Source: Phylloscopus collybita
Lineage: Eukaryota; Chordata; Aves; Passeriformes; Phylloscopidae
DNA: 64,000 bases
Assembly: GCA_027886175.1 (NCBI GenBank)
Contig: JAJNNQ010000018.1
Span: 15,543,001-15,607,000 of the forward strand
Direction: 5' to 3'
Positions 1 to 11,400 of the stretch are shown here, piece by piece. Numbering within the stretch: position 1 is the stretch's first letter; each line of letters opens with the position of its first letter. The notes under the pieces are model-generated. The model had not been told where the DNA came from, did not search any database, and worked only from the letters and a program-made list of their open reading frames with translations. Position numbers and translations under genes: made by a program.

Positions 1-1
1 A

Positions 2-223
2 CATTGGCCCAGACATTGGCAAATTAAAGAAGTCCCTCCAGTTAACGGGGTAGGGGGACAATCCAGAGCTTGGAAAAGCACCCAGTTGGTAGCCATAACA
101 CTTTACACAAAAAAGGGACCAGAACAAACCGTTGCAATTTACCCCTACATTTTGCAAAATTCTCCACCCTTGATAGGAAGAGATGTCCTAGCCATGCTCG
201 GAGTCAGAATCACAAATTTATAA
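2..223 (+). CDS. pro: Retroviral protease, C-terminal fragment (cut by window edge)
   Basis: Only the last part of the aspartic protease is in the window; the catalytic DTGS lies just outside, to judge from the unit B copy. The visible frame contains the conserved LIGRDVL element near the C-terminus of retropepsins (around 170-190) and ends at TAA 221-223. The stop directly follows the slippery heptamer at 214-220, so a minus-one shift continues into pol. The fragment matches the unit B protease and is open here. Confidence 0.85.
   Translation, partial: HWPRHWQIKEVPPVNGVGGQSRAWKSTQLVAITLYTKKGPEQTVAIYPYILQNSPPLIGRDVLAMLGVRITNL
214..220 (+). promoter_or_regulatory. Minus-one ribosomal frameshift site AAATTTA (pro to pol)
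   Basis: In the protease frame the codons read A AAT TTA TAA, the ideal X XXY YYZ phase, with the stop immediately after. Slipping back one base gives AAA TTT and leads into the long pol frame. The same heptamer is known as the alpharetroviral frameshift signal. A downstream pseudoknot was not modelled. Confidence 0.8.
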
Positions 224-2073
224 TGAGGGCCACTGCTGCGCACCCTTTGTTGCCGATCAAATTGACTTGGAAATCATCAGACCCTGTTTGGGTCGAGCAG
301 TGGCCCCTCTCAGAGCCTCGAATAGCAGCATTGTTGGAACTGGTTGAACGGGAACTGCAAAAGGGTCACATAGAACCCTCCACAAGCCCATGGAACACCC
401 CTGTGTTTGTAATTCCCAAAAGGTCTGGAGAAGGCTATCGCCTAGTCCACGACCTGAGAGAAGTGAACAAAACAATCAGACCCCTAGGTCCAGTTCAGAC
501 ACTGTTACCTATGAACTCAGCCATCCCTGAAGGACAACCATGTGCAGTATTGGACATTAAAGACTGTTTCTTTTCAGTACCTTTGCATCCTGAGGACAGG
601 GAACGATTTGCCTTTTCCGTGGTTTTCCCAAATGGCAAGCGACCCAGCCTGCGTTTCCAGTGGAAAGTTCTACCGCAAGGCCTGGTTGACAGCCCAGCAA
701 TTTGCCAGATCACCGTGGACAAAGAGCTGACGCCAGTCCAACACTCCTATCCCACTGCAACCATCATACAATACATGGACGACATCCTAGTCTCAGCACC
801 ATCGGCGAGCCAAGTGGATCAGCTAGTATCCATGATCACAGAGATTCTCCAGGCCAACGGCTTCGAGATTGCGAGCGCGAAGATCAAAAGAGGACCCTGC
901 GTCACCTTCCTGGGAGTGGGGATCACAAACTCCTACGTGACACCTCCCAAGGTGAAAGTCCACCGAGACATCAAGACGCTCCATGACGTGCAACGCCTGG
1001 TAGAATCATTGCAATGGCTTTGCAACATCGTCCTGATTCCTCCTGAGGTCATGGACTCTCTGTATGACCTCCTGAAAGGAAAACACCCCTGGGAACCCAA
1101 GGAGCTAACACCGCAAGCAGCGAGCTCCCTCGACTTCATCGAACAGCAGATGTCCACTGGCACACTTGCCAGATGGAACCCAGCGATGCCTCTGGACCTA
1201 TACGTACACTTCACACCAAAGGGGGGAGTGGGAGCACTGGCCCAAGGACCTTCTGAAAAGGCTCGACCGATTCAATGGGTGGTCCTTGGAAGACCAGCTC
1301 GTGCATTTTCCCCAGCAATAGAATGCATCTCAAATCTCATCATGAAAGGCAGGAAGCTCGCCTTGAAACACCTAGGGACTGAGCCAACGAGAATCCACCT
1401 TCCCTTCCGCAAGCAACCAACCACAGAGTCAACCACAATTTCAGAGCACCTAGCCCTTGCTCTCATCGGATTCGGAGGAGAAATCTTCTACTCCACCAGA
1501 CCACCTTGGACTCAGCTGCTGACCATAGTCGACATAGACATGCCACCAAAGGTCATGGACAGACCACAGCCAGGACCAACAGTTTTCACAGACGCTTCCT
1601 CCACGACTTCCACCGCAGCAGCAGTGTGGCAGGCAGAAGAGCAATGGCATTGCGTCAAAGCATGTGACCCCACACTGTCAGCGCAGCAACTGGAAGCGAC
1701 AGCAGTAGTCTTGGCATGTGGACTCTTCCAAGACGAGCACCTGAACATTGTAACAGACTCTATATTCGTGGCAAAGCTCTGTCTGGCTATGACAGGACCA
1801 GGTGTGTCAACATCGACAGCAGCCCTGATGCTAGAAGAAGCACTCTCCTCGCGAAAGGGCACAGTATCCGTCATTCACATCAACAGCCACAACCCAGTCA
1901 AAGGTTACTTCCAGATTGGCAATGACAAGGTGGACGCTGCAGCGAAAGGCGTCTGGATGCTGCAGGAAGCTCGTCAATTGCACGAATCCCTCCACATTGG
2001 ACCCAAAGCACTGGCAAAGAGATGCGGACACATTCAGTGGAGTGATCGTGGCCACACAGCATCGCAAAGCTAA
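214..2073 (+). pseudogene. pol: pol: reverse transcriptase and RNase H, ending in truncated integrase
   Basis: Translated from the frameshift site, the frame carries a reverse transcriptase with LVHDLREVNK, the LDIKD catalytic motif, LPQG and YMDD (772-783), then a connection region. An RNase H domain follows with all four acidic residues visible (FTDAS, QLEA, VTDS, GNDKVD). After RNase H comes the start of integrase (LHIGPKALAKRC, the N-terminal zinc-domain region). It is then lost by a change of frame at about 2025 and stops at 2071-2073. The rest of integrase continues one frame over after missing sequence. RT and RNase H are open and keep their catalytic residues, but the Pol polyprotein cannot make a whole integrase. 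The class II, alpharetrovirus-like assignment is from family motifs. Confidence 0.9.
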
Positions 2074-2659
2074 CTCTAAAGCCACAATCCAGCACTGGCT
2101 GACAGCCATGGCATGGCTCGGTATCCCCAAGCAGATCAAAACAGACAGTGGTTCCAATTTCATTTCTAAACCAGTGCAGGAATTTGCTTCCAAATGGCAG
2201 ATCACATTAGTACAAGGCATTCCATATAACAGTACCGGGCAAGCTATAGTTGAGAGGGCAAATCAAACCCTGAAAACCAAGATAGAGGTGTTGGCAAAAG
2301 CAGAAGGCTTGACCAACTCCATCCCCTCAGGAGAGCAGACACGTATATTGGCAACCACTCTGATAGCATTGAATCAGTTCCCTAGAGGAAATGAAGCAAA
2401 CAGTCCCGTTCAAAAACACTGGGCCTCCAGAGCACTAGAGGAGGGCCCGCAGGTTGTAATTAAAAATGAGCTGGGTGAGTGGGAATGGGGTTGGAGATTG
2501 ATGCTTGCAGGGCGAGGGTATGCAGCTGTCAAAAAGGATGGGAAAATCAGGTGGTGTCCTCTCAAATCAATTAAACCTGATCTTCACAATGAGCAGGATG
2601 AGACTAATGAGAATTGTGAGTTTCTGTTTACAGGACATGCTGGTGGGGCGACCACGTAA
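2027..2659 (+). pseudogene. pol: Integrase, C-terminal fragment in shifted frame
   Basis: This frame resumes integrase within the catalytic core (GVIVATQH) and shows the second catalytic Asp (KTDSGSNF) and the Glu of the D,D(35)E triad (GQAIVERANQ). A C-terminal DNA-binding-like part (GRGYAAVKK) follows. The second half of the zinc finger and the first catalytic Asp are missing. Aligning the family layout by eye, roughly 60 codons have been deleted between LAKRC and VATQH, together with a frame change. The unit B copy has the same lesion, so it predates the duplication. The frame overlaps the env start by 23 bases, normal for simple retroviruses. It has no start of its own and should be regarded as dead. 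Confidence 0.85.
2619..2633 (+). promoter_or_regulatory. Likely env splice acceptor
   Basis: A pyrimidine-rich stretch ending in TTTACAG stands three bases before the env ATG at 2637. This is where a simple retrovirus places the acceptor for its spliced env message. The splice donor near the 5' end is not assigned. Confidence 0.55.
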
Positions 2660-4559
2660 TGCATATATGCCCCTCCCAGAGGAACGAGACACACCACCAA
2701 ACCGTCAGACAGCGGCAGAGAAACCCACGCGGGTGGGACCCAGACATCAATGACATGTCTGTGTGATTTTGTTATTGGGGCTTGTTGCCAGAGGACAAGC
2801 CAGCCCGGATTACTACCCACATCAGCCGTTCAGGTGGGTCATGAGACACCTTACCAGCGGTAAGGTGCTCAGAGACATCACCACACCAAACGCTCCATCT
2901 TTCGTGCTCCGTTTTACAGATCTATTTCCAGAACAACCAAAGGTAATTCCCAGGTCTCCACACTCACCACACATGTATCTATCCTACTGGTGCCCAGCTT
3001 CAAACCCGGGGAAAAGCTATTGTAATTACCCCGGGTGGGGGTACTGTGGGTACTGGGGCTGTGAAACCATCGTTACAGATGCCAGGCCGTCAGGGCCTGG
3101 GTGGGACCCACCAGCGCCCGATAAGTTCCTACAGTTCTCATGGGCACCTGCAGGTTGCAAACCGCCTCTTTTCTCACAGGGAAGTTTCTATCAAAACAGC
3201 TATAAAATCCCCAAATATCAAATTTGTATATACTACAATATGACGGTCTTGCAGCCCAATCATCTTAGTTGGGCGGTGGGAAGAACATGGACGGTGGTCA
3301 TTCAAAAGTCGAGAGAGTGGGTGAATGTGCAAATTACCAGGCTCCAACCATCGGCACCCCAAGCGGTTGGACCCAACAAGGTGATTAAAAGCACACAGAC
3401 AGAGAAAAACATAACTTACCCCAAAACCCTACCCACGAGTGTCACCGAAGACCCAACCAGCGATGAGAAAGCTTTCCAGATAGGCCGATCAGCCAAGTCA
3501 GACCCAGACCCAATCCTTCGTATGTTAGATGCTACCTTTCTATCCCTAAATGAATCTAATCCTAACCTAACTAATTCCTGTTGGCTTTGTTATGATGTCC
3601 AACCCTCTTTCTATGAAGGAGTTGCTGTAAACACCTCATTCACTTACTCCACAGCTGATGCACCCCATCAGTGCAGATGGGATACACCCCGCAGAGGTAT
3701 TACCCTGAGTCAAGTCTCAGGTCGGGGCAGATGTTTTGGTAATGCAGCCCTGGCTAAGCGAAAAGGGAATGTTTGCACCAAAATTGTAAAGCCCAACAGA
3801 AAAAACAATAAGTGGGTCGTCCCAGCTTCATCTGCGATGTGGGTTTGTCAGAGATCTGGAGTAAGTCCCTGTGTGTTTCTTCCCAAGTTCAATGATTCCA
3901 ATGACTTCTGTGTCCAAGTTCTGATTGTTCCTAGCGTCCTGTACCACTCCGATGAAGAGGTATACAACCTTTTCGAAGAACCCAGCCGGCTTCACAAAAG
4001 AGAAATAATAACAGGTATAACCATCGCAATGCTGCTTGGCTTGGGAGCAGCTGGAACGGCAACAGGTGTTTCGGCCCTAGCAACACAGCACCAAGGACTG
4101 TCTCAGCTGCAGATGACCATAGATGAGGACTTGCAGAGGATCGAGAAATCCATTTCCTACCTAGAGAAGTCAGTCTCTTCACTTTCAGAAGTGGTTCTGC
4201 AGAACAGGCGCGGGCTAGATCTCCTGTTCATGCAACAAGGGGGTCTGTGCGCTGCCCGGAAAGAAGAGTGCTGCTTTTACGCAGACCACACTGGAGTCGT
4301 CAGAGACTCCATGGAAGAACTTCGAAACAGACTGGCTCAGAGACAGAAAGATAGAGAAGCCCAGCAAGGCTGGTTCGAATCCTGGTTTAACCAATCTCCA
4401 TGGTTAACCACTTTGATTTCCACCTTAGTAGGCCCATTGGCAATGCTACTTTTAACTGCTATCTTCGGACCATGCCTGCTGAACAAGATAGTCTCATTTG
4501 TTAGAGCTCGCCTAGAGCAGACTAACATTCTGTTCATGGACCAACGTGGAATGCTGTGA
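2637..4559 (+). pseudogene. env: env, gammaretrovirus-type, with a stop in the leader (unit A copy)
   Basis: The frame from ATG 2637 is the counterpart of the open unit B env, but codon 39 is TGA (2751-2753) where unit B has CGA, a CpG-type transition. The stop falls just before the hydrophobic core of the signal peptide (VILLLGLVARG), and no ATG follows at a useful place, so surface expression is unlikely. Downstream everything is open for about 600 codons: surface subunit with CWLC (3579-3590), dibasic cleavage site HKR before the fusion-peptide region (ends 4001), heptad region, LQNRRGLDLL immunosuppressive-type segment, CX6CC (4248-4274), membrane anchor and short tail. It differs from the unit B Env at only a few residues. 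Confidence 0.9.
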
Positions 4560-4719
4560 ATTATCCGGGAACATTGCCAGTCACAAGCTTTTCCAAACTT
4601 GCCTGGCAAAAACTTACTCATGTTTTCAAACTCCTTCTTCCTTTTGTCAAATACTAACCTTCTACCTCATTTAGTACCTATATATATATATATATAACTA
4701 CCTCGTGGTTTTTTGTGAT

Positions 4720-4734
4720 AGAGGGGGGTGGAGA
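4720..4734 (+). other. Polypurine tract
   Basis: AGAGGGGGGTGGAGA lies directly against the TG of the 3' LTR, the position and composition of the plus-strand primer of reverse transcription. A (TA)n run at 4680-4696 lies just upstream. Confidence 0.85.
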
Positions 4735-5088
4735 TGTGGAGAAGAAGTGAATTGGAAAGGGACAGGCGCTCGGAAGAAAAGTCGGGTTTGTCACGGGAAG
4801 AGCAAGGCACATTCCACCCCCGAGATAACCTCTATCTCAAAGACACAAACCCCCCTCCACAGACATACCAGTATTTTTCCGTTACCCTCAGGAAATGTAG
4901 TAAGACCCCTATGACGTAGCAAAGACCCAGATAGTATTTAAACTCCATGCTTTAGGTAATAAACGCTTTTGACGATCCACCACATTGGTGTCTGCTGTGT
5001 CATTAGCCCGAGCTCCACACAAAGCTTGTGGAAGCCGTGCCGTCTATCCAAACCAGGCCGCCACGGTGGTGGCAGAAAAGTGACAACA
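4735..5088 (+). mobile_element. 3' LTR of the unit A provirus (354 bp)
   Basis: The LTR starts TGTGGAG and ends GACAACA. Visible signals are a CRE-like TGACGTAG (4912-4919), a TATA-like TATTTAAA (4935-4942) and polyadenylation signal AATAAA (4958-4963). U3 is therefore about 225 bp and R/U5 about 130 bp. It differs from the unit B 3' LTR at one place that I found (GAAGAGC versus GAAGGGC). It faces the orphan serpin exons at 6493-7816 in the same direction. Confidence 0.93.
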
Positions 5089-5094
5089 GTTCCA
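5089..5094 (+). repeat. Target-site duplication GTTCCA (right flank)
   Basis: The same six bases stand left of the 5' LTR of the unit B provirus (24252-24257) and right of its 3' LTR (32534-32539). Six bases is the usual duplication of alpha- and betaretroviral integrases. Confidence 0.85.
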
Positions 5095-6492
5095 TAACCC
5101 AAGACATCAAGACAGCCACATTTTGCTGTGAGAAGCAGGGGCTTAAGCTGAGGTGCCTCTTGCAGCTGCCATGACACAGGAAAGGAGGAAAGCAAGAGCA
5201 GCCTGACAGTAAGCACACTTGGGCTAATTACCTCCTCTGCCTGGGCAATGTAGACTTCAAGATCTTCTAAGGCTTGACTGCAACTTCATTAGCAGATACT
5301 ACAGGTTTTGGCATAAATAAGCCAGAAAGTGATACCAATGGAAAGAGAAAAAAAGGAAATTATTGTAGGATAGAAGATTTAACACTAAAGTTTTCACCTC
5401 TATCAGTTGTTGAGTCACAGGGCAAAGGCTCAGACCCATGCAAGTGTACCTGCACTGCTGCTTCTCCCTTGATTGGAGTTCAGAGTTTGTCTGGATGTCA
5501 CACTCTGGCCACATGGGGCCTTTAAGGCTTTAAAACTTGGAAACACTCAGAATAAACATTCTGCCCTTGTGTTAATTTTCCACTCCAATGTAATTTTGTG
5601 ACTTTCATTTGCATAGTCTTTTATGTACTTCAGAGCATATATAAAGCTTTAAGCTTTTGACTCTCACATGTCCTTGAGTCTCTGGAGCTGGCTTCCTGAA
5701 CTTTTTTCCCAAAGGCAAGGTCACCTGTAGGAGCTGACAGCTGATGTGACACAAACACTTCTAGCTCCTTCTTCCTTATTTTGGGAGTACAAAGGGCTCT
5801 CCCTGCACCAATGGGAAAGATCTCTTCAAAGATGTTAAATATAGAACTTTGATCTGATGATTCTAGGTACCCAGAATCCAAAGTCTGAATGCTATGGTCA
5901 GGTTTTACAGTTACTACCTTGTATTTTGGATGGCAGCTTTAAACAACAGAATAACTATAAACCATCAGACCAAATGATTTGATACTTTCAGCAAAAATTA
6001 GAACCAGCATTGCCTTGTGATGAGAGACCTCTGAGGCGGGAAATTTAATTCTTTTTCCTCCATACATTTTTTAGTTGATACTAAGGGTCTCCATTTCCCT
6101 TGTCCCAAGCAAAATATTTTAAGAGTGGCAATACTGTGACATAGCAGTCAGATCCCTCAGAGGGAATGGGGTATGAATTCCAAAAGCAGAACCTTCAAGG
6201 TTAGAAAAAGAATGCAAACTTTGTCCCCAAAATGCTGGCAGCACTACTGTTTTTACTGTCTCATAAAGGGACTCTGTTGCAGAATCATACAAGAAATAGG
6301 AAATGATGTCTTTCTCCTTCCATACTCTCCTATCCTCCAGACCAGCATTGTCCTATCTTCTTTCTCTTGCCATGTTTTTTAGATGAAAAGACTAGCATTT
6401 TAGCACATGAGAACCACCATCAAGTTAGGAATCTTCAGTCCAAGGCATGCTCTCATTGCAATAACTACCATCATTTGCTTTTGAATTGACAG
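5095..6492. other. Intronic/intergenic DNA between provirus and orphan serpin exons
   Basis: No coding exon is visible. I looked for a serpin 271-bp exon 3 before the exon at 6493 and found none, so the 5' part of that serpin must lie left of the provirus, outside the window, or be gone. The sequence is AT-rich and ordinary. Confidence 0.6.
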
Positions 6493-7816
6493 GAGGATGG
6501 AATTGTATATTCCAAAAGTATCCATTTCAGGCACCTATGACTTAAAGAGAATCCTAATGAACCTGGGTGTGACTGATGTGTTTTCTAACCGGGCTGATCT
6601 GTCTGGAATCACAGGAAACCGTGATGGGAAGGTTTCAAAAGTAAGTTTATTGGCAGAAACAGCCATCTGTGCATTCCTTAACAGCCAATTGCCTTACCCT
6701 AAGCTCACCCTGTGAAATTTTACTTATTGCTAGGGCTGGCTGATACTCTGAAATAGAACATTCAGCTGATAAAGTCCCTTTGAATTCCCTCAGGCTTCTC
6801 CAAGATCTGGAGATAAGGATATTTTCTTTTGTCTGACAATCAAAGGTGGAGGGTAGATGGAGGGGTGGGTTTAGCATTTAACCAGGAAACTAAACCCAGC
6901 ATATTTTCTGCATGCAAAAGAAGTGCCCATGAGTAACTGTGTTGTGCCTGTCTTGCACCAGCATATGCACCAGAAAAGTGGCCTTTTTCTAGCATGCATT
7001 CTATAATTTTAAAGGATTTAGAAACTGCTGTTCCCATTGAAGGCTCTGTTGAGTGCTAACAATGTGAAATGGACCAGCATTTAGGAAAACATCCCATTTA
7101 CTGAAAATAATGTGAAGATAAAAACTACCATTTGCACAGCCATTCTGAAAACAACACTTAAAAATTTCTAACATTTGGGGACTAGTATAAGAAAAAGATT
7201 AAAATGCCCAACATTATTTTAATAAAAAAAATTTGGTATCAGGATTGAATTTCTGCCTGGCTAAACTATAATGTATGTTCTGTTAGGAATACTTAACAGA
7301 GCAGTTCTGGAGCCCCTTTCCTTTCCCTTTGAAACCGACATTCCCTGTGAATTTGCCTGGCTATTTTACTTTCAATTAATTCCATGAGGTGTGCAGTTGT
7401 TAAAGTCTGCATGGATACACTTTTGGGGAGGAAGACTCAATGTGCAAATATTTGCTTATTGAGACAACATTGCTAAAAAACCCACAATGGGCTCTAGTGC
7501 CTTTCTTCCTGGTCTCTGGAAGCAACTTTTGTGAAAGGCAGTAGTTGATTTAAATTTGTCTTAATCCAAACAATTTCACACTACATCTTCCACATACCTT
7601 AATTCTTGCTGTATTTTATTGTAGGCAACTCACAAGGCCCTGCTGAAGGTTCATGAGAATGGCACAGAGGCTGCAGCAGCCAGCAGCACAGATTTTCTGC
7701 CTCATTCTGCTCCCCCCATTGTTAAATTCAATCGTCCATTCCTGCTGTTGATTGTTGATCAGTATACTCAGAGCATCCTCTTCATGGGAAGAATTGTAAA
7801 CCCAACTGAAAAGTGA
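6493..7816 (+). CDS. Clade A serpin, last two coding exons only (unit A; 5' exons outside window)
   Basis: Two exons are recognisable: 6493-6640 (148 bp, the canonical serpin A exon 4 length, acceptor GACAG, donor GTAAGT) and 7625-7816 (192 bp, acceptor TTGTAG, stop TGA 7814-7816). Exon 4 encodes the sheet/helix segment with ISGTYDLK and RADLSGIT. The last exon encodes the hinge GTEAAAA, the reactive loop and FNRPF, ending GRIVNPTEK. Counting 17 residues from the hinge Glu puts P1 at His (7703-7705) in STDFLPHS. Both exons are open and splice in phase. The first coding exons are not between the provirus and exon 4, so the provirus probably sits in intron 3 and the rest lies left of the window. 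Whether the gene is whole cannot be told here. Confidence 0.85.
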
Positions 7817-10800
7817 CTGGTCAGTGGCTGGTCTGATTGATTTGAATTGCATTTTATGGAATTATTAATGAGCCTTTTAGTGATCATGCCATCTTTCAAA
7901 AGTGAGGTAATATCCAGCTGAGGCACTCAGATAAAACACTGTAAGTAAATAAAATTTAAGTGGATAAATCCAAATGAATTCTCTGCAAACTACAAGTTGG
8001 CTTCTCACATTGGTAGGGTTTCCAGTAGAAGGAAGGCATAGCTGCAAATTACCCACTGGGAGAGTCAAATTACACACTTGAGACCAGGCCTAGGCACTTC
8101 CTTTGAAGGTCAAGTCTCAGTCCACACTCTCCTTTAGGACATTCACAGCTGATGGCATCCACCCACATTGGGTTGGCTTCTTTGAGCTGCCTGTAAAGGG
8201 AGCAAACTCTACACTCTACAACTTATGTGGAAACAGTGCTGGGGAATGTTTCAGTTGGCTAGATATCCAAAAGTTTCTACTGACATTGCATTATAGATTT
8301 GACCTTGTATTTCCTGTAACTAGAAGTCCCTTGTCAGTGGATGTTCAAAAGGGATAGGATATGAATACCTGGAAAGGGAAAAAACAAACATTGAGATTAA
8401 TCCCTCCTACAGAGTTTACATCAATTCTGGTAACTGAAGTGCTGTAAGGTCAGTTTTCTAACCATGAGGTCAGCTGGCTTACCCCAGGTCATCTACACAT
8501 TGCTTCACTCTGATCCTGCAAGTCATCCCACCTACTTACTGGAAAGTCCCTTGGCCTGTGCTGACTCCAAACACACACTTAGCACTTGTTTGGAGGAATC
8601 ATGGTGGCATGTGTCTGAAACTGTACTAAAAGTACAAGACTGTGAGTGTCTGCAGCCTGATGGCCAGGTCTGTTCCCCAGAACTGCTCTGTGTACTGGGA
8701 CAAATGGAGCCAGAGTGAACAACAGAGGGGTGGGAAAGTGTTCAGCCTTCATCACTCAGCCCTATAAGCTCCCCCTCTGATGGCCATCTGCATTTTTTTG
8801 AATAACACTATGTTCCAGGGGATGCTGACAGGCCTTCACCACTGCTTCTCAGAAATGAGGGAACTGGAGACCCTGATGTGGAATAAGACCGGGCAGTTCA
8901 ATAAACACCCCTCAAAACTACTTCAAGTCAGACTTCAAGACTCGCACGTACTTAGCACAGATGTGTTTGGGTGGTCTCTCCTGATTAGTCCTGTGCATTT
9001 GCTGTAATTGTGGATGCCTATTTTCACAGTAAATGTGCGTGCTTGTTCTCAAAAGGTTGCTCCTCATTAAGGATTTGTGCTGCTCCTTAGATGATACTGC
9101 AATGCTTTGATGATGTAGACACCAGAAACCCTTCAAAGCTGAGCACATGGAAACTACCACAAAGCATAAAATATGAAAGTTTAATCCTATTACATTGTAA
9201 CATAAATGAACTCAAATGCAATTTAAAATGTGGTACAACTTACTGTTGAAACGTAGGCACTGTCCATCTTCTATATCCCCTTTCCTCCTTAAAAATACTG
9301 AAACCAAGATTTTTGTTACAATCCAGAAAGTCTGTCACTAGTTCAAGGGCCCAGCTGCTTGCTAAGTGTGACCTGATGCTGCAAACTGGAATGAGCTGGC
9401 AGAAAAAGGCCACTGGAGAGTCTCCCTTGGCAGGTGGACCCCTCGTTGAGAAAGGTCCAGCACCCAAGGCCCAAGATCATGCTGCTGTCCTTCCAACAAC
9501 TGTGCAGAGGCAGGCAGAGAGAGCAGGCAGAGATGAAGGTGATTAAGAGCATAGCCCCCACTCCTAAGACCTGGCAGCAATGTTAAAGCAGACTGCAATG
9601 TTAAAGTATGTTAATGTTAAAGTATGTTAAAGTATGTTAACTTTAACAATGTTAAAGTATGACTGCAGTCATACTATTGCCAAATTAGTGCTGAGCCAGA
9701 GAGATAGAACCAAATCCCAGGTGATCAAGTCATTCTCAAAGACAGTGCCAGACCAAAGGGAAACTCATATTTTTTGACTGCTAAAAATTTTTAGAACTTA
9801 TTTTACTGACAAATCCGAATGACAAGTGTGGCTATAACCAGGTAAAGTAGTAACTATAGAAGTTCTCAAAGGGCCAGATGGATTAATTAAGGAGTTGTTT
9901 TTGGCATGGTACCTAGATATGAAATCTATTTACAATTTCACTTCTTCTTTAGCCATGACTGCATGAAATGCTCCTTTGCTGCATGTGAGCCTGTTGTCCT
10001 TAAAACAGCTCAGTGGCCACAAGCTCAGTAAGAAAACTAAGCTCCACAGGAACAGCAGGCCACAATGGAGATCCTTTTGGGTGCTGCCAATGGATAGTCC
10101 TCAGAAACATGCACTCTTCCTTACTGTTTAACAGGCAACTGACTGCTTAATAACCTGCAAGAGTGTTTTCTTCTCCCTGGCCAGCTTCTCTGCTGCTTTC
10201 ACTCTGCTCTCCCTGGTCTCTGGAACCACCAGTCCAGGCTCAGGTGCTGGAAGGGACAGCCTTTAACCACACTGGCACTCACAACAACTTTCATTTTATG
10301 TGATTTATTTTGATTCTGGGAGTTACAAGTGACATCTCTAAGGTCTTGTACCATTGTCATTAACACAGGGATTTTGTCTATAGTCTTAACTACTTGAGTC
10401 TGATATATCTTTTGAAAAAAGAAGTTCAAGTTAAGACACATTTTGAGAGCAAAATTTTGGTCTTGAATTCTCCCCATTATTACTTATTTTCACCCACTTT
10501 ATTTGAGTGGTTTTTATAAAACTTCTAACAAATGGGGTTAAAAAGCTTTGATAGTGTCAGGTATGTCTACAACTCTACTCTCTTCAGCTGGGAACTTAAT
10601 GGAAAACACATGAGGAAAATTTCAGATGAGTTCAGATGATTTTTATTCTACTTATACCAGTTTTGCAATGATACCAATCTCTTGATTTTAATGGAGTTAC
10701 CTATGTCAAGAAGTCATTTTCGATGAACTGTTGTAGACATACCTTGAATGAGACATCTTAATAGGGAAACCAGAAACAGGTGCATGAGGATTTATCATAC

Positions 10801-11400
10801 AATGTACACACTTATCTTGCTGATCTTTTATTTTTACAGTCAGAAATCCTTTGCCCTGGAAGGCCCTCAAATATAACTTGCAAAGGCAGCATATAATAAC
10901 CAGATGACCAAACAGCAACTGTAATAAGTTAATGACATGGCATGAAACTGCTCCTATAAGGAGGAACCACGACACATTGCATAACTGAGGAGAGTCACTG
11001 GCAGAGAGTAAGAAGTGAGATAATGAAATTATTCCTTCATTCCTACCATATAAACCATTTTCAGGCCATGTTTGTCAGTCCTTTATATGACTCCCCTGGT
11101 TCCTGGAGCAAGAATCCCCCTGTCCCAGCCACTGCTTATCTCAAAGCACCCAGAAACTCCACATTCTCTTCTGTGCAATTCCCCTGGATGCCTCTCCTTC
11201 TGCAAAACAACACCAAATTTCTAGTTTGGCCTTGCATTTCCCCGTGTTCTGTGGACACGGCCATTTTCAACAACAGCAGTGTGCAGTGAAGGAACAAACT
11301 GTTTTCCTCTCCCTGTGTTTTCACAGACTTGCCCCCTAGCTGACATGCAGGTGATACCTTTGTGTGGTGATTCACCCTCATTTTCCATTGCCTTCAACAG
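7817..11400. other. Intergenic DNA with a unit-A-specific minisatellite
   Basis: No convincing exons are seen. Compared with unit B it has lost about 165 bp at about 7870. It gained a short tandem array of GTTAAAGTAT-like units at about 9590-9662. Short open frames on both strands are not conserved in a coding manner between the two units. Confidence 0.6.
9590..9662. repeat. Minisatellite GTTAAAGTAT-like, unit A only
   Basis: Five to six imperfect copies of a unit of about 10 bases containing GTTAAAGTATGTTAA stand where unit B has only one GTTAAAG (near 37187). The net difference is about 60 bases. Confidence 0.85.

Larger units (their letters stand above)
1..5088 (+). mobile_element. Endogenous retrovirus, unit A copy, 3' part (pro end, pol, env, 3' LTR)
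   Basis: The window opens inside the protease gene. Order is protease end, reverse transcriptase/RNase H, broken integrase, env, polypurine tract, 3' LTR. It differs from the unit B copy at only about 13 of 5088 positions (my count), mostly transitions and several at CpG. The right flank begins with GTTCCA, the same 6 bp that flanks the unit B provirus on both sides, so both copies descend from one integration. The 5' LTR and gag lie outside the window. Class II (alpharetrovirus-like) pol with gammaretrovirus-type env. Confidence 0.95.

Noticed and set aside
70..213. Treating the first 48 codons of the long pol frame as protein
   Set aside because: This part overlaps the end of the protease gene in another frame; Pol is entered by the frameshift at 214-220.
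2763..4559. Starting unit A env at 2763
   Set aside because: That codon is GTG, not ATG, and lies inside the signal core; the natural start is ATG 2637, followed by a stop at 2751.
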